This document shows, in pieces, positions 8,280-17,791 of a stretch of 64,000 nucleotides of DNA. Where the stretch lies: the NCBI RefSeq assembly GCF_000422205.1, contig NZ_ATHV01000065.1, forward strand, positions 248,001 through 312,000. The letters are read 5' to 3'. The notes beneath the pieces were generated by a model. The model saw only the letters and a program-made list of their open reading frames with translations. It had not been told where the DNA came from and searched no databases. The position numbers and the translations under genes were made by a program. This DNA comes from Desulfovibrio sp. X2. Its GTDB lineage: Bacteria; Desulfobacterota; Desulfovibrionia; Desulfovibrionales; Desulfovibrionaceae. How positions within the stretch are numbered: the stretch's first letter is position 1; every line of letters begins with the position of its first letter.

Positions 8280-9691
8280 CGTCCGTTCCCCTGCCCTTTC
8301 CTTTGGCGCTTCGCCTCATACATGCGCATGTCGGCCAAGGAAATCAACTCGTCGCCCGTGGCGCCGTCCCGGGGGTAGATGGCGTAGCCCACGCTGACCC
8401 CCACGGCGAGCCCGAGGTTCCTGGCCCTCACGGGCAGCGCGATCTCCGCGTCGATCTTCCCGATGATGGCCCTGGCCGACTCGTCGTCGGCGACTTCGGG
8501 CAGGACCAGGGTGAACTCGTCGCCGCCGAAGCGGGCCACGGTGTCCGAGTCGCGCAGCGCCCGCGTGAGCCGCTTGCCGATGGCCTTGAGCACCACGTCG
8601 CCGATGATGTGGCCGTGCTCGTCGTTGATCTCCTTGAAGTTGTCCAGGTCCACGAGCATGACCGCGAAGCTGCCGCCGTAGCGTCCGGCGCGCTTGATCT
8701 CCTTCTCCAGCCGCTCCATGAAGATGGCCCGGTTGGGAAGCCCGGTGAGGTGGTCGCGCAGCGCCAGGCGGCGCATGGCCCGAAGCTCCTCCACCTGTCG
8801 CGTCACGTCGCGCAGCAGGAGCACGGAGCCCGCGCGGCCGGTCTCGTCGCGCAGGGGCAGGGCGGTGCAGTTGAGGATCAGCCGGGAGTCCGCGAGCGAG
8901 ACCTCGGTCGAGAATTCGTAGGACGTGCCCCGGCTCAGCCGCTCGCGCATCTCGCCCATGCGCTCGGCGCTCACGAGCGCCGCCAGGCTCGCCTCGTCGA
9001 GCAGCGCTCCCTTGCGGATGCCGAGCCCCTCCGGGAACATGCCCTGCACTGTCTGGTTGAAGTAGACGATGGTGTTGCGCTCGTCCGCGACCACCACTCC
9101 GGTGTCCGCGAGCTCGTCCAGGATGCGCAGGGCGCAGGCATCCAGCCCCGTCCCCGAGCCCTCCCCGGCGCGCGCCAGCTCCTCCTCCACCGCGGCGCGC
9201 TCCACGGTGCCGAGCAGCGTGCCGTCGCGGTCCGTGACCAGGGCCAGCCTGGATTCGTTGTGCGCGATCAGGCGCGAGACCTCCTGCAGATCCTCGTCCG
9301 GCGCGACGCTCGGCGGGCACTTGCGCATCACGCGGCCCACCGGCGTGCGCCAGAGGTCGCAGCCCGCCTCGACCAGGCGCGAGAAATCCTCGCCCATGAG
9401 GATGCCCTGCGGGCGGCCGTCCGCGAAGACGAGCACGTAGTCCGCATTGCCCAGGGAGAGGACGCGCATGCCCTCGAAGACCGCGACGGAGCGCTCCACG
9501 CTCGGAAGCGTGGAGGCCGGGAGCATGAGGTCGCGCACGGACGCGGCGCTGTCCTGCCGCTTCTGGCGGACGAAGGGCATGATCCCCTGGGGAAAGGCGA
9601 AGGTGCCTGCGGGCACATGCCCCGCCGAGTCTCCGGCGGGATGCCCGAGAGGGGCCGATGGCCGATGGTCAAGCATGGCCGGTGCTTTCAT
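8276..9691 (-). CDS. Diguanylate cyclase with CBS pair and PAS domain
   Basis: The 471-residue protein should make cyclic di-GMP from two GTP. A CBS pair lies at about 50-185 (VGRVMRKCPPSVAPDEDL, then a second repeat). It is followed by a PAS domain (about 195-310) and a C-terminal GGDEF domain with intact active site RFGGDEF. RxxD lies five residues upstream (RDSD), the inhibitory I-site for product feedback. I chose the ATG at 9691 because GGAG lies 7 bases upstream; an upstream TTG (9778) in the same frame would add 29 residues of low-complexity sequence. It is the first gene of the cyclase-FIST-kinase operon. CBS domains often bind adenine nucleotides, so energy status is one possible input. 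Confidence 0.93.
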   Translation of the reverse strand: MKAPAMLDHRPSAPLGHPAGDSAGHVPAGTFAFPQGIMPFVRQKRQDSAASVRDLMLPASTLPSVERSVAVFEGMRVLSLGNADYVLVFADGRPQGILMGEDFSRLVEAGCDLWRTPVGRVMRKCPPSVAPDEDLQEVSRLIAHNESRLALVTDRDGTLLGTVERAAVEEELARAGEGSGTGLDACALRILDELADTGVVVADERNTIVYFNQTVQGMFPEGLGIRKGALLDEASLAALVSAERMGEMRERLSRGTSYEFSTEVSLADSRLILNCTALPLRDETGRAGSVLLLRDVTRQVEELRAMRRLALRDHLTGLPNRAIFMERLEKEIKRAGRYGGSFAVMLVDLDNFKEINDEHGHIIGDVVLKAIGKRLTRALRDSDTVARFGGDEFTLVLPEVADDESARAIIGKIDAEIALPVRARNLGLAVGVSVGYAIYPRDGATGDELISLADMRMYEAKRQRKGQGNGR

Positions 9692-9823
9692 TCCGTGCTC
9701 CGTTTGCCCCGGAAGTGTCCGGGAAAGGCGGTGACGAACAGGGCCGTATGGACGGAGCGGATGCCTTTTGTCCGGCAAACGTGGACAGAGCCCTTGGAAA
9801 AGAATGTCGAACTTTTCGGGCTG

Positions 9824-9845
9824 AATCCCTGGTACACAAGGGATT
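9824..9845. repeat. Inverted repeat between the cyclase and PilZ genes
   Basis: AATCCCT (9824-9830) and AGGGATT (9839-9845) form a perfect 7-bp inverted repeat with an 8-base spacer. It lies 28 bases upstream of the sigma-54-like element of the PilZ gene. It could be an activator or repressor site for either divergent operon, or a small hairpin. Confidence 0.5.
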
Positions 9846-9873
9846 GGTGTATGGCGTGCGCTCTTTTTCCACT

Positions 9874-9888
9874 TGGCATGAAAATGGC
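9874..9888 (+). promoter_or_regulatory. Putative sigma-54 promoter of first PilZ gene
   Basis: TGGCATGAAAATGGC matches 9 of the 11 fixed positions of TGGCACG-N4-TTGC and keeps the GG and GC pairs at the correct 10-base spacing. The predicted transcript start is about 57 bases before the ATG. Confidence 0.55.
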
Positions 9889-9956
9889 TCTTTCAGTCGA
9901 CATTGCAAATTGAAAACCAAAACACGGGCAAGTCGGCAAAGAGACGGACGGCGCAC

Positions 9957-10475
9957 ATGGAAAACACCACCCGGGAAAAAAACGTTCAGCAATCGCTGAT
10001 AGATGCCAAAACGTTCGAATATCTGGACAGGATCGCCAGACAGGTCGCCGAGAGTCCCGACGCGGTCATGCGCAAGGCCCTGGCCCTGTACGCCGGAGAG
10101 CTCGGCCTAGGCGGCGGGCGGCAAAAGGAACGCCGCCGCCATCTGCGCGCCAAGGTCTCCTTCCCCGCTGTCCTGCGCGTCTACCTGCCGGACACCATCC
10201 CCCTCTTCTACAAGGGACGCGTGGACGACTGCTCGCTCAGCGGCATCCGCGTGCGCATAGACAGCGGCGGGGACGGCATCTACGACAACCTGAACCTGGC
10301 CAGGCAGTTCGAGATCGCCTTCGCGGACGCGGCGGGCAAGCAGATGATCTCGGTCAAGTGCGACACGAGCCGCGTGGAATACCTGGACAGCGTCTACATC
10401 TGCGGCGAGTTCAGGAGCGTGACCGCGGGCGACATCGGCGCCCTCAGCCAGCTTTTGCCGCGGCAGAAGGACTGA
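9957..10475 (+). CDS. PilZ domain protein with RHH-like N-terminus
   Basis: The 172-residue protein carries a PilZ domain from about residue 55 on: RxxxR within ERRRHLRAK, then DxSxxG within DDCSLSGIRV. These are the two motifs that hold cyclic di-GMP. Residues about 10-45 (DAKTFEYLDRIARQV, then SPDAVMRKALALYAGEL) follow the strand-helix-helix pattern of ribbon-helix-helix DNA-binding proteins, an unusual partner for PilZ. It may therefore be a c-di-GMP-responsive DNA-binding protein, which is inference. A paralogue with the same layout lies at 12348-12857, and both flank a sigma-54 regulator. The ATG at 9957 is preferred over an upstream TTG because it aligns with the paralogue start; the ribosome site is weak. 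Confidence 0.85.
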   Translation: MENTTREKNVQQSLIDAKTFEYLDRIARQVAESPDAVMRKALALYAGELGLGGGRQKERRRHLRAKVSFPAVLRVYLPDTIPLFYKGRVDDCSLSGIRVRIDSGGDGIYDNLNLARQFEIAFADAAGKQMISVKCDTSRVEYLDSVYICGEFRSVTAGDIGALSQLLPRQKD

Positions 10476-10536
10476 CGGGCCGTGACGGGCCGCCTGTCCC
10501 GGCGTGCCCCGGCCGGCCGCCCGGAGCGGAGACCGC

Positions 10537-11973
10537 TCAGCGGCCCTTGAGGGAGATGTTGTGTTTCTGGAGCAGTTCGTAGAGCCTGGCTCTGGAAAGG
10601 CCGGACATCTTGCAGGCCTTGCGCACCGAGCTGCCGCAGATCCCCACCAGCTCCTTGAGGTACATTTCCTCCATGGAATTGATGGTCACCTTGCGCACGT
10701 CGCGCAGCTTCTGCAGCTGGCAGCTCCCCGGCGCGTACACGGCCAGGGGGGCCTTTTCCCTGGCGCGCTCCCGCGGGGCCGCGTCGTCGCTGGCCTCGAT
10801 CTTGCCCGCGGCCACGAACATGCGGATCTCGATGGGGAAGTGGTAGGGGTTCAGGACGTCGTCGTAGATGGCGTTGTGCACCGAGCTGTAGACCACGTTG
10901 GCCAGCTCGCGCACGTTGCCCGGCCAGTCGTAGCGCAGCAGCACGTCCAGGAAGTCCTGCGAGGCCTTCTTCGCGGGAATGGACTGGTTGGCGCAGGTCT
11001 TCTCCACGTAGTAGTCGATGAGCAGGGGGATGTCGCCCGCGCGCTCGCGCAGCGCGGGCAGCTTGATGACGTGGGTGCGCAGCCGGTAGTAGAGGTCGCT
11101 GCGGAACCTGCCCTGCCGGACCATCTCCTCCAGGTCGCGGTTGGTGGCCGCGATGAGCCGGAAGTCGCTCGAGATCTCCCGCTTGGAGCTGAGCGGCCTG
11201 AACTTCTTCTCCTGCAGCACGCGCAGGAGCGACTTCTGGATGTCCAGGTCCAGGTCGCCGATCTCGTCGAGGAAGATCGTCCCGCCGTCCGCCTGCTTGA
11301 AGAGCCCTTCCCGCGCCTCCTGGGCGCCGGTGAAGGAGCCCTTCTCATGGCCGAAGAGCAGGCTCTCGGCCAGGGTCCGCGGCAGGTTGGTGCAGTCCAC
11401 GACGATGAACTCGCGCCCGGCGCGCGCGCTGTTCTGGTGGATGGCCCGGGCGAAGAGCTCCTTGCCCGTGCCGGTCTCGCCGGTGATCAGGATGTTGCCC
11501 CCGCCCTGCGCGGCGATGGCCACCTGGTCCAGGCACTTCTCGAGCTGCGGGCTGTTGCCCACGATGGAGCTGCGCTCGAACTGCTTGTCGTTGCGCAGCG
11601 ACTTCTTGGAGTCGCGCAGCCTGAGCGTCCGCTCGAGCAGCACCTGCAGCTCGCGGAAGCGGATGGGCTTCAGCAGGTAGTCCCAGGCGCCCGCGCGCAG
11701 GGCGCGCTCGGCCGAGCCTTTGTCGCCGTTGGCCGTGAGCACCGTGACCTCGGGCTTGCATTCCGTGTTCAGCACCTGGGCGATGAAGTCGAGTCCGTTC
11801 CCGTCGGGCAGGGAGACGTCCAGGAAAACCATATCGTAGCACGTCCGGCCTATGGCCTTCTCGGCCTCCCCGAGCGAGAGGGACGTGTCGCAGTCGTGCC
11901 CGAGACGCCGTATCATCTCCGAGAATGTCAGACAGAAGACTTCATGGTCGTCGACCAGAAGAATTTTCGCCAT
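10537..11973 (-). CDS. Sigma-54-dependent response regulator
   Basis: This 478-residue activator of sigma-54 RNA polymerase has three parts. The receiver domain has its phospho-acceptor Asp in MVFLDVSLPDGNG. The AAA+ domain has Walker A GETGTGKE, the sigma-54-contacting loop as GSFTGA rather than GAFTGA, and Walker B IFLDEIGD. A Fis-type helix-turn-helix closes the protein (VRKACKMSGLSRARLYELL). GSFTGA occurs in some functional family members. The start is the ATG before KILLVDD with AGGAGAGG just upstream. It has no adjacent dedicated kinase; the hybrid kinase ending in Hpt at 4438-7101 is the nearest possible phosphodonor. Both flanking PilZ genes carry sigma-54-like promoters and are natural candidates for its targets. 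Confidence 0.93.
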   Translation of the reverse strand: MAKILLVDDHEVFCLTFSEMIRRLGHDCDTSLSLGEAEKAIGRTCYDMVFLDVSLPDGNGLDFIAQVLNTECKPEVTVLTANGDKGSAERALRAGAWDYLLKPIRFRELQVLLERTLRLRDSKKSLRNDKQFERSSIVGNSPQLEKCLDQVAIAAQGGGNILITGETGTGKELFARAIHQNSARAGREFIVVDCTNLPRTLAESLLFGHEKGSFTGAQEAREGLFKQADGGTIFLDEIGDLDLDIQKSLLRVLQEKKFRPLSSKREISSDFRLIAATNRDLEEMVRQGRFRSDLYYRLRTHVIKLPALRERAGDIPLLIDYYVEKTCANQSIPAKKASQDFLDVLLRYDWPGNVRELANVVYSSVHNAIYDDVLNPYHFPIEIRMFVAAGKIEASDDAAPRERAREKAPLAVYAPGSCQLQKLRDVRKVTINSMEEMYLKELVGICGSSVRKACKMSGLSRARLYELLQKHNISLKGR

Positions 11974-12347
11974 TGCCTCTCCTTGAACCACCTGTCGCCG
12001 AAAGCGATATCCGCAAACGGAAGCGGCTTCCGACCAGGACCGGCGTACCGCACGCCTGTCGGCCATGCGGGCGGCCGAGCACGTCGCGCCCGGAACCTCC
12101 TCACTTTGCGCGAAGCAGGGTACGACGCGGCATCACAGACCACCACGCTGCACTCTGAGTCACTTATTTTTTCGTATGCGGGAAAACAGGACCATTGGCA
12201 ACAAAATATTCGGTCACGGCGTTCAGCCGCGTGTGCCCGATGCCCCGATTGCTCTTGTTTGCAGTCTTTTCTACCACGGCCGCCGTGTTTGGCACGATAC
12301 TTTCATTGTTGACAGGTATCCGAAAAAACCACGACCCCCGGCACGTC
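11974..12347. other. Intergenic region between the sigma-54 regulator and second PilZ gene
   Basis: This 374-base divergent region is GC-rich on the regulator side and turns AT-rich from about 12160. It holds the sigma-54-like element described at 12290. I found no convincing gene; an ATG at 12240 is in frame with the PilZ gene and would add a hydrophobic N-terminus, but it lies upstream of that promoter. Confidence 0.6.
12290..12305 (+). promoter_or_regulatory. Putative sigma-54 promoter of second PilZ gene
   Basis: TGGCACGATACTTTCA matches 10 of the 11 fixed positions of TGGCACG-N4-TTGC; the one change is G to T in the -12 pair. The predicted transcript start near 12316 lies about 30 bases before the ATG at 12348, which supports that start codon over the one at 12240. 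Confidence 0.6.
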
Positions 12348-12857
12348 ATGATCGACGAAAAAAAACGCACCATGATCGAGATCAGCTCATCGGCATACGA
12401 TGCCCTGTCGAACATTGCACGCGAGAACGGGACCAACGCGCCTGCCCTCGCAGAAGGAATCCTCAACAAATTCATAAATATGAGCAATCTTCACAAAAAG
12501 ACCTCCGCGGAACGCCGCGCCTTCAGGCGCGAGCACATCATCCTCCCCGCAGTCATCTACATCCGGGACAAGGGGAAGAAGATCGGCTGGTACAGGGCGG
12601 CGAAGATATTGAACATATCCTTCTCCGGCGTCTGCCTGCAGATCGACAAAAACAACGTCCAGGGGCTGCTTTCGGAAAGCAAGACGGCCACGGACGACTT
12701 CGAGATCCTCTTCTCGTTCACCGACACCGGGCTTCCCGTGAGCTTCCGCTGCGCGGCCCAGCGTGTCGAGGAAAAGAGCGGCGAATACCTCATCGGCGCA
12801 AGCTTTTCCCAGACCGACCCGGGCAGCCACTCGATCATGCAGCGCTATCTCATGTAG
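12348..12857 (+). CDS. PilZ domain protein with RHH-like N-terminus (paralogue)
   Basis: This 169-residue paralogue of the 9957-10475 protein has the same two-part layout. The N-terminal segment (KRTMIEISSSAYDALSNIA, then an Ala/Leu-rich helix) reads as a ribbon-helix-helix fold. The PilZ domain follows with RxxxR in ERRAFRREH and NxSxxG in LNISFSGVCL, so both c-di-GMP-binding motifs are kept. Its base composition is lower in GC than its neighbours, and similarity to its twin is limited outside the motifs, so the duplication is not recent. I place the start at the ATG 12348, just after the sigma-54-like element. A longer form from 12240 would give a membrane-anchored protein and cannot be excluded. 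Confidence 0.8.
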   Translation: MIDEKKRTMIEISSSAYDALSNIARENGTNAPALAEGILNKFINMSNLHKKTSAERRAFRREHIILPAVIYIRDKGKKIGWYRAAKILNISFSGVCLQIDKNNVQGLLSESKTATDDFEILFSFTDTGLPVSFRCAAQRVEEKSGEYLIGASFSQTDPGSHSIMQRYLM

Positions 12858-13228
12858 GATACGGCGTTTTCCGGCAAACACGGAAGCGTCGCCGCGCCGG
12901 GCATGGACTGTAAATTTCCACGACAGTTTTTCCTCAAAACCTGACACTTTCGCCCGCCTCCCTTTCGCTCCTGCCTGCCTCTCAGGGCATCCTTCCGAGA
13001 ATCGCGGACATCTCTGCGCGCCGCCCCCATCCTTGGGGAAAATCCCTGCGCCGCGTCGCTGTGCCCCCCTCTGGATGCCTGGCCGCCCGAACGGCGAATC
13101 CTGCCCACGCCTGCCCGGCGTCCCATTCACACGCGCCACGCGGCCGCCCGGCCCAAAAAAAGCGGGATCCCGCTGAGCCGGGGTCCCGCCGTGCACGTGC
13201 TCACGTGCTTATGACTGATGGGGAAGCC
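12858..13228. other. Convergent intergenic region
   Basis: This 371-base gap separates the convergent PilZ and PEP-CTERM genes. Apart from the minus-strand terminator at 13155-13189 I see no gene, promoter or repeat. Short open frames here are GC-driven and lack ribosome sites. Confidence 0.6.
13155..13189 (-). terminator. Rho-independent terminator of PEP-CTERM gene 1
   Basis: On the minus strand GCGGGACCCC pairs with GGGATCCCGC (10 bp, one mismatch) and is followed directly by seven T residues. It ends the unit of the PEP-CTERM gene at 13229-14017, and probably transcripts from prsR as well. Confidence 0.85.
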
Positions 13229-14017
13229 TCAGGAGGCGGCCTTTCCCCTACGCCTGCGCAGCCAGGGCAGGAGAGCGAGCGCCGGGCCGGCCAGCAGCAG
13301 GGTCGCGGGCTCCGGGGTCGCCGCCGCAGGGGGATCGTCCTGGACGGAACCGGGCATGGAGGGGTTGGGATCGCCGCTGGAGCCGACCAGACTGATGGGG
13401 GCGTCCGGAGTCGAGCCGTTGCCGGAACCGTCGCCGGAACCGCCGCCAGAACTGCCGCCGGAGCCGTCGGTACCTGTGGAAACGCCCGTGGAGGCCAGGG
13501 TCGGGACGGCCTTCGCGGTGCCCGTGGGAGTGCTGACACCGCCGCTGCCGCTGCCACCGCCACCGCCGCCGCCGGAGCCGGAGCCGCTGTAAGACATTCC
13601 GGCACCGCCGGTAGACCCGGCCGGGCTGCCGCTGGGCACGAAGCCCGAGGAGGCGTAGGTCAGGAAGACCGGGGCATCGAGCGAGGCCGGGTGGGGCGAG
13701 CGGCCGAACCCGTCGCGTCCCAGGGTGGACCAGGGATCCGTGTCCGCGACCGAGCCCATGAAATCGATGGGGTAGTCCGGTCCCGCGGGGCCCAAAGCCT
13801 TGGCAATCGGGCGTTTCGCGACATTGTCCGAGTGCCTGGAGGTGCCCCCGAAGCTTGCGCCGCGCAGGTTACTGACCACCTGCTGGGCGAGGCTCCAGCC
13901 CGGAATGATTATGGATTCTCCCTGTTCCGGCGGCTTCATCAAGAAGGCGCTGACCGAGACTGCGCCCAGGAAGGTCATGAAGACGATGGTCCAGATGAAG
14001 ACAGTGCGACGTTTCAT
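13229..14017 (-). CDS. PEP-CTERM sorting domain protein 1
   Basis: The 262-residue secreted protein starts with a signal/anchor segment (TVFIWTIVFMTFLGAVSVSAFL). It ends in a classic exosortase tail: the PEP motif near residue 235 (TPEPATLLLAG), a hydrophobic helix (LALLPWL) and a basic end RRRRGKAAS. The middle (about 115-215) is a Gly/Ser/Thr-rich low-complexity linker, as in many PEP-CTERM surface proteins. Exosortase is expected to cut at this tail. No enzymatic domain is recognisable. It is the last gene behind prsR on this strand but has its own sigma-54-like promoter and terminator, so it is probably a separate, PrsR-responsive unit. Confidence 0.9.
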   Translation of the reverse strand: MKRRTVFIWTIVFMTFLGAVSVSAFLMKPPEQGESIIIPGWSLAQQVVSNLRGASFGGTSRHSDNVAKRPIAKALGPAGPDYPIDFMGSVADTDPWSTLGRDGFGRSPHPASLDAPVFLTYASSGFVPSGSPAGSTGGAGMSYSGSGSGGGGGGGSGSGGVSTPTGTAKAVPTLASTGVSTGTDGSGGSSGGGSGDGSGNGSTPDAPISLVGSSGDPNPSMPGSVQDDPPAAATPEPATLLLAGPALALLPWLRRRRGKAAS

Positions 14018-14051
14018 AAGCGTTCTCCTGTCCGGTTATGCCGAGGAGACA

Positions 14052-14066
14052 GCAAGAACCAAGCCA
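14052..14066 (-). promoter_or_regulatory. Putative sigma-54 promoter of PEP-CTERM gene 1
   Basis: On the minus strand TGGCTTGGTTCTTGC matches 9 of 11 fixed positions, with a perfect TTGC at -12. The predicted start is about 23 bases before the ATG. A TTTACA box (14108-14120) lies about 45 bases upstream. Confidence 0.6.
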
Positions 14067-14107
14067 GATAGCTCATGAAGAATACGGCCTGATCGGAAAA
14101 GGCGGAC

Positions 14108-14120
14108 TCTTGTAAAGAAA
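14108..14120 (-). promoter_or_regulatory. TTTACA box upstream of PEP-CTERM gene 1
   Basis: The minus strand reads TTTCTTTACAAGA. Similar boxes precede PEP-CTERM genes 2 and 3 and form an inverted repeat at 61976-62013. A PrsR-binding role is conjecture. Confidence 0.35.
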
Positions 14121-14125
14121 GGTCA

Positions 14126-15493
<1,368 letters not shown>

Positions 15494-15548
15494 GTTCCTC
15501 GTCCCCTTTCCTCGCCCGAGCCCGCGCCGCAGCGGGGCCCGGCCGCGA

Positions 15549-17774
15549 TCAATCCGCCCGGGAAGACCCCGGGTGCCGGGCGCCTCGGGGCGCCCCCGCC
15601 GCGTCCGGCTCGCCGGGGAGCCAGACGGTGAACAGCGAGCCCTTCTGCGGAACGCTCTCGACCTCGATGCGCCCGCCGTGGGCCTCGACGATCTGCTTGC
15701 ACTGGTACAGGCCGATGCCCATGCCCTTGGCCTTGGTGGTCTTGAAGGGCACGAAGAGCCCGCTTTTCAGAAATTCCTCCGGGATGCCACAGCCCTCGTC
15801 CGCGACCCGGACGTAAGGGTCCTCGGCCCTGCCGACATCGACCGCGACGCGCTTGCCGTCGCCCGAAGCCTCCAGCGCGTTGAGGCAGAGGTTCAGGATG
15901 ACCTTCTGCATCTCGTCCCGGTCCGCGAGGACTTCGACATCCTCTCCCGTATACTCGATCCGCTCGCGCTGCAAAAGGCTCGTGGCCTCGCGCGCCAGGG
16001 TCAGGAGCCCCACCCGGTCGCGCCTGAGCGTCTGCCGGTCCGGCAGGCCCTTGAGCTGCGAGATGAGGATCTTCATCTTGCTCACAGTGTTGCCCAGCGA
16101 TTCCACCATGTCCTTCTGGAACTCCGGGATGGCGATGAACTTCTGCGCGTTCTCGGCCATCAGGGAGAGCGTGTAGACGTGGTTCTTCAGGTCGTGCAGG
16201 ACGAAGGTGGAGACCTTGCCCATGACCTCCATCTCGCGCGCCCGGGCCAGCTGCTCGGCCAGGCGCATGTTGAGCAGCGCGGAGGCCACGTGCCGGGCCA
16301 GCGTCTCCATGAGCTCGAAGTCCTCCTCGTCGTACGGCTCGGACTTGTTGATCGGACGGCAGAGAAGGACGAAGCCGTCGAGCGACTCCTCGCGCATGAG
16401 CGGCACGGCGAACGAGGCGCCCGCCGCGCCCAGCCAGTCCCCGCTCTCGGTCCCACGGGCGCCCTCGGCCGTAGCGGCGGCCGCCATGAGCCCTGTCGCA
16501 ACAGCCTCCTGCGCGGTCCCGTCTCCACCGGCGGCGGCCGCGGCCCTCCCTTCCTGGGCGGCCTGCCCGGCCGCGCCGACCGGGACCACGGCGCCCGTGG
16601 AGCGCAGACGCACCACCAGGGGGTCGTCCTCGCCCAGGCTCCCGGCCCGCGCGCCCATCTCCAGGGTCGATGCGGGCTGGTAGGCGTGGCTGCCGTAGTC
16701 GTAGAGGAAGAGCGCCGCGCCCTCGATGCCGAAGGTCTCGCAGTAGCCGGAAAGCGCGGCCTGCTGCAGGTCCTCCTGGCTGCGCGCCGAGGCCAGCCGC
16801 TCGGTGAGCTGCATCCACTGGATGCGGTAGTCGTACTTCTCCTTGTAGAAGTTGCGCTGCAAAAAGACCTTCACCTTGCGCCGCACCGTCTCGGAAAGGC
16901 TCAGGACCAGGAGGCCGAGCCCTGCGGCGTAGCCGAGGGCGAGCAGCATGGTCCGGCCGAGCGTGTCGCCGAAGTGGCGCGCGCCCTCGCCGATGACCCC
17001 GAGCCCCACCAGGTAGAGCCCCGCCACCACCAGGACCACGGACTTGTAGGCCAGGCGGCGCGAGAAGCTGATGCGGATGTCCGGGCCGCGCCGCGCGTCC
17101 GAGTACCACAGCAGGAGCACGCCCAGCAGCAGGGCCATGGCCCGGGCCGGGGCCAGGGTCATGTCGATGGAGCGGTAGAGCAGCCCCTGGCTGTAGTAGA
17201 GCAGCATGGCCGCGAGCACGGCGATGGCCCCGAGCAGGGTGAACTTGATGCGCCAGCGCCTGAAGTGCGCCGCGTTGGCCAGCGTGGCCTCCAGGTTGAA
17301 GAGGCTTAGGACCGTGAACAGGACGAGGCCCAGGTAGAAGTAAAAGGCCGAGGGCTCGAGGAAGAGCAGGTGCTCGTTGGCGAAGTCGGGCGAGTAGTAG
17401 TAGCCCTTCCAGGCGAGCACGCCCCCTGCCAGGGGCATGAGCGCGGCCAGCCCCAGGGTCAGGCGCTGCATGGCCGGAACGCCCCCGCTCTCGTACTCGC
17501 GGGCGTAGAGCGCGGTGAAGAGCAGCCAGGTGGGGCACATGGCGCCCTCTAAGACCACGCCCGTGCCGAGCCACAGGGAGGCCGCCTCCGGATGGAGCAC
17601 GGCCATGAGGTCCGCCGTCTCGAGCCCGGCCGCGACCAGGAGCCCGGCCGCCAGCGCGCCGAAGGTCGCGCTGCGGCTGCCCCGCGCCACGCCCTGCAGC
17701 AGGTAGAGGCTGAAGATCGCGGCCAGCCCGGCCGCGCACAGCGTCATGGAGAGATAGAGGAGCCCCGTCTGCAT
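15549..17774 (-). CDS. prsK: PEP-CTERM system histidine kinase PrsK
   Basis: The 741-residue membrane kinase begins with about eight hydrophobic helices (residues 1-280). A GAF-like region follows (about 305-500) and contains a long Ala/Gly-rich insert around residues 390-430. The kinase core has its phospho-acceptor His near 527 in FVLHDLKNH, then N-box NLCLNALEAS, DEGCGIPEE, and the ATP-lid motif GMGIGLYQCK. HDLKN is the form typical of PrsK. No receiver is attached; PrsR, 55 bases downstream, is the evident partner. The stimulus is unknown. It follows epsI by 17 bases, so exosortase, EpsI and the two-component pair are probably one transcript. Confidence 0.95.
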   Translation of the reverse strand: MQTGLLYLSMTLCAAGLAAIFSLYLLQGVARGSRSATFGALAAGLLVAAGLETADLMAVLHPEAASLWLGTGVVLEGAMCPTWLLFTALYAREYESGGVPAMQRLTLGLAALMPLAGGVLAWKGYYYSPDFANEHLLFLEPSAFYFYLGLVLFTVLSLFNLEATLANAAHFRRWRIKFTLLGAIAVLAAMLLYYSQGLLYRSIDMTLAPARAMALLLGVLLLWYSDARRGPDIRISFSRRLAYKSVVLVVAGLYLVGLGVIGEGARHFGDTLGRTMLLALGYAAGLGLLVLSLSETVRRKVKVFLQRNFYKEKYDYRIQWMQLTERLASARSQEDLQQAALSGYCETFGIEGAALFLYDYGSHAYQPASTLEMGARAGSLGEDDPLVVRLRSTGAVVPVGAAGQAAQEGRAAAAAGGDGTAQEAVATGLMAAAATAEGARGTESGDWLGAAGASFAVPLMREESLDGFVLLCRPINKSEPYDEEDFELMETLARHVASALLNMRLAEQLARAREMEVMGKVSTFVLHDLKNHVYTLSLMAENAQKFIAIPEFQKDMVESLGNTVSKMKILISQLKGLPDRQTLRRDRVGLLTLAREATSLLQRERIEYTGEDVEVLADRDEMQKVILNLCLNALEASGDGKRVAVDVGRAEDPYVRVADEGCGIPEEFLKSGLFVPFKTTKAKGMGIGLYQCKQIVEAHGGRIEVESVPQKGSLFTVWLPGEPDAAGAPRGARHPGSSRAD

Positions 17775-17791
17775 GCTCTGCGTCCCCCTCC

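Noticed and set aside
4438-8319. A single 1293-residue protein spanning the kinase and the FIST gene
   Set aside because: The part before the kinase start is Arg/Gly-rich noise; FIST is encoded in another frame of the same DNA, ending in a 4-base overlap with the kinase start.
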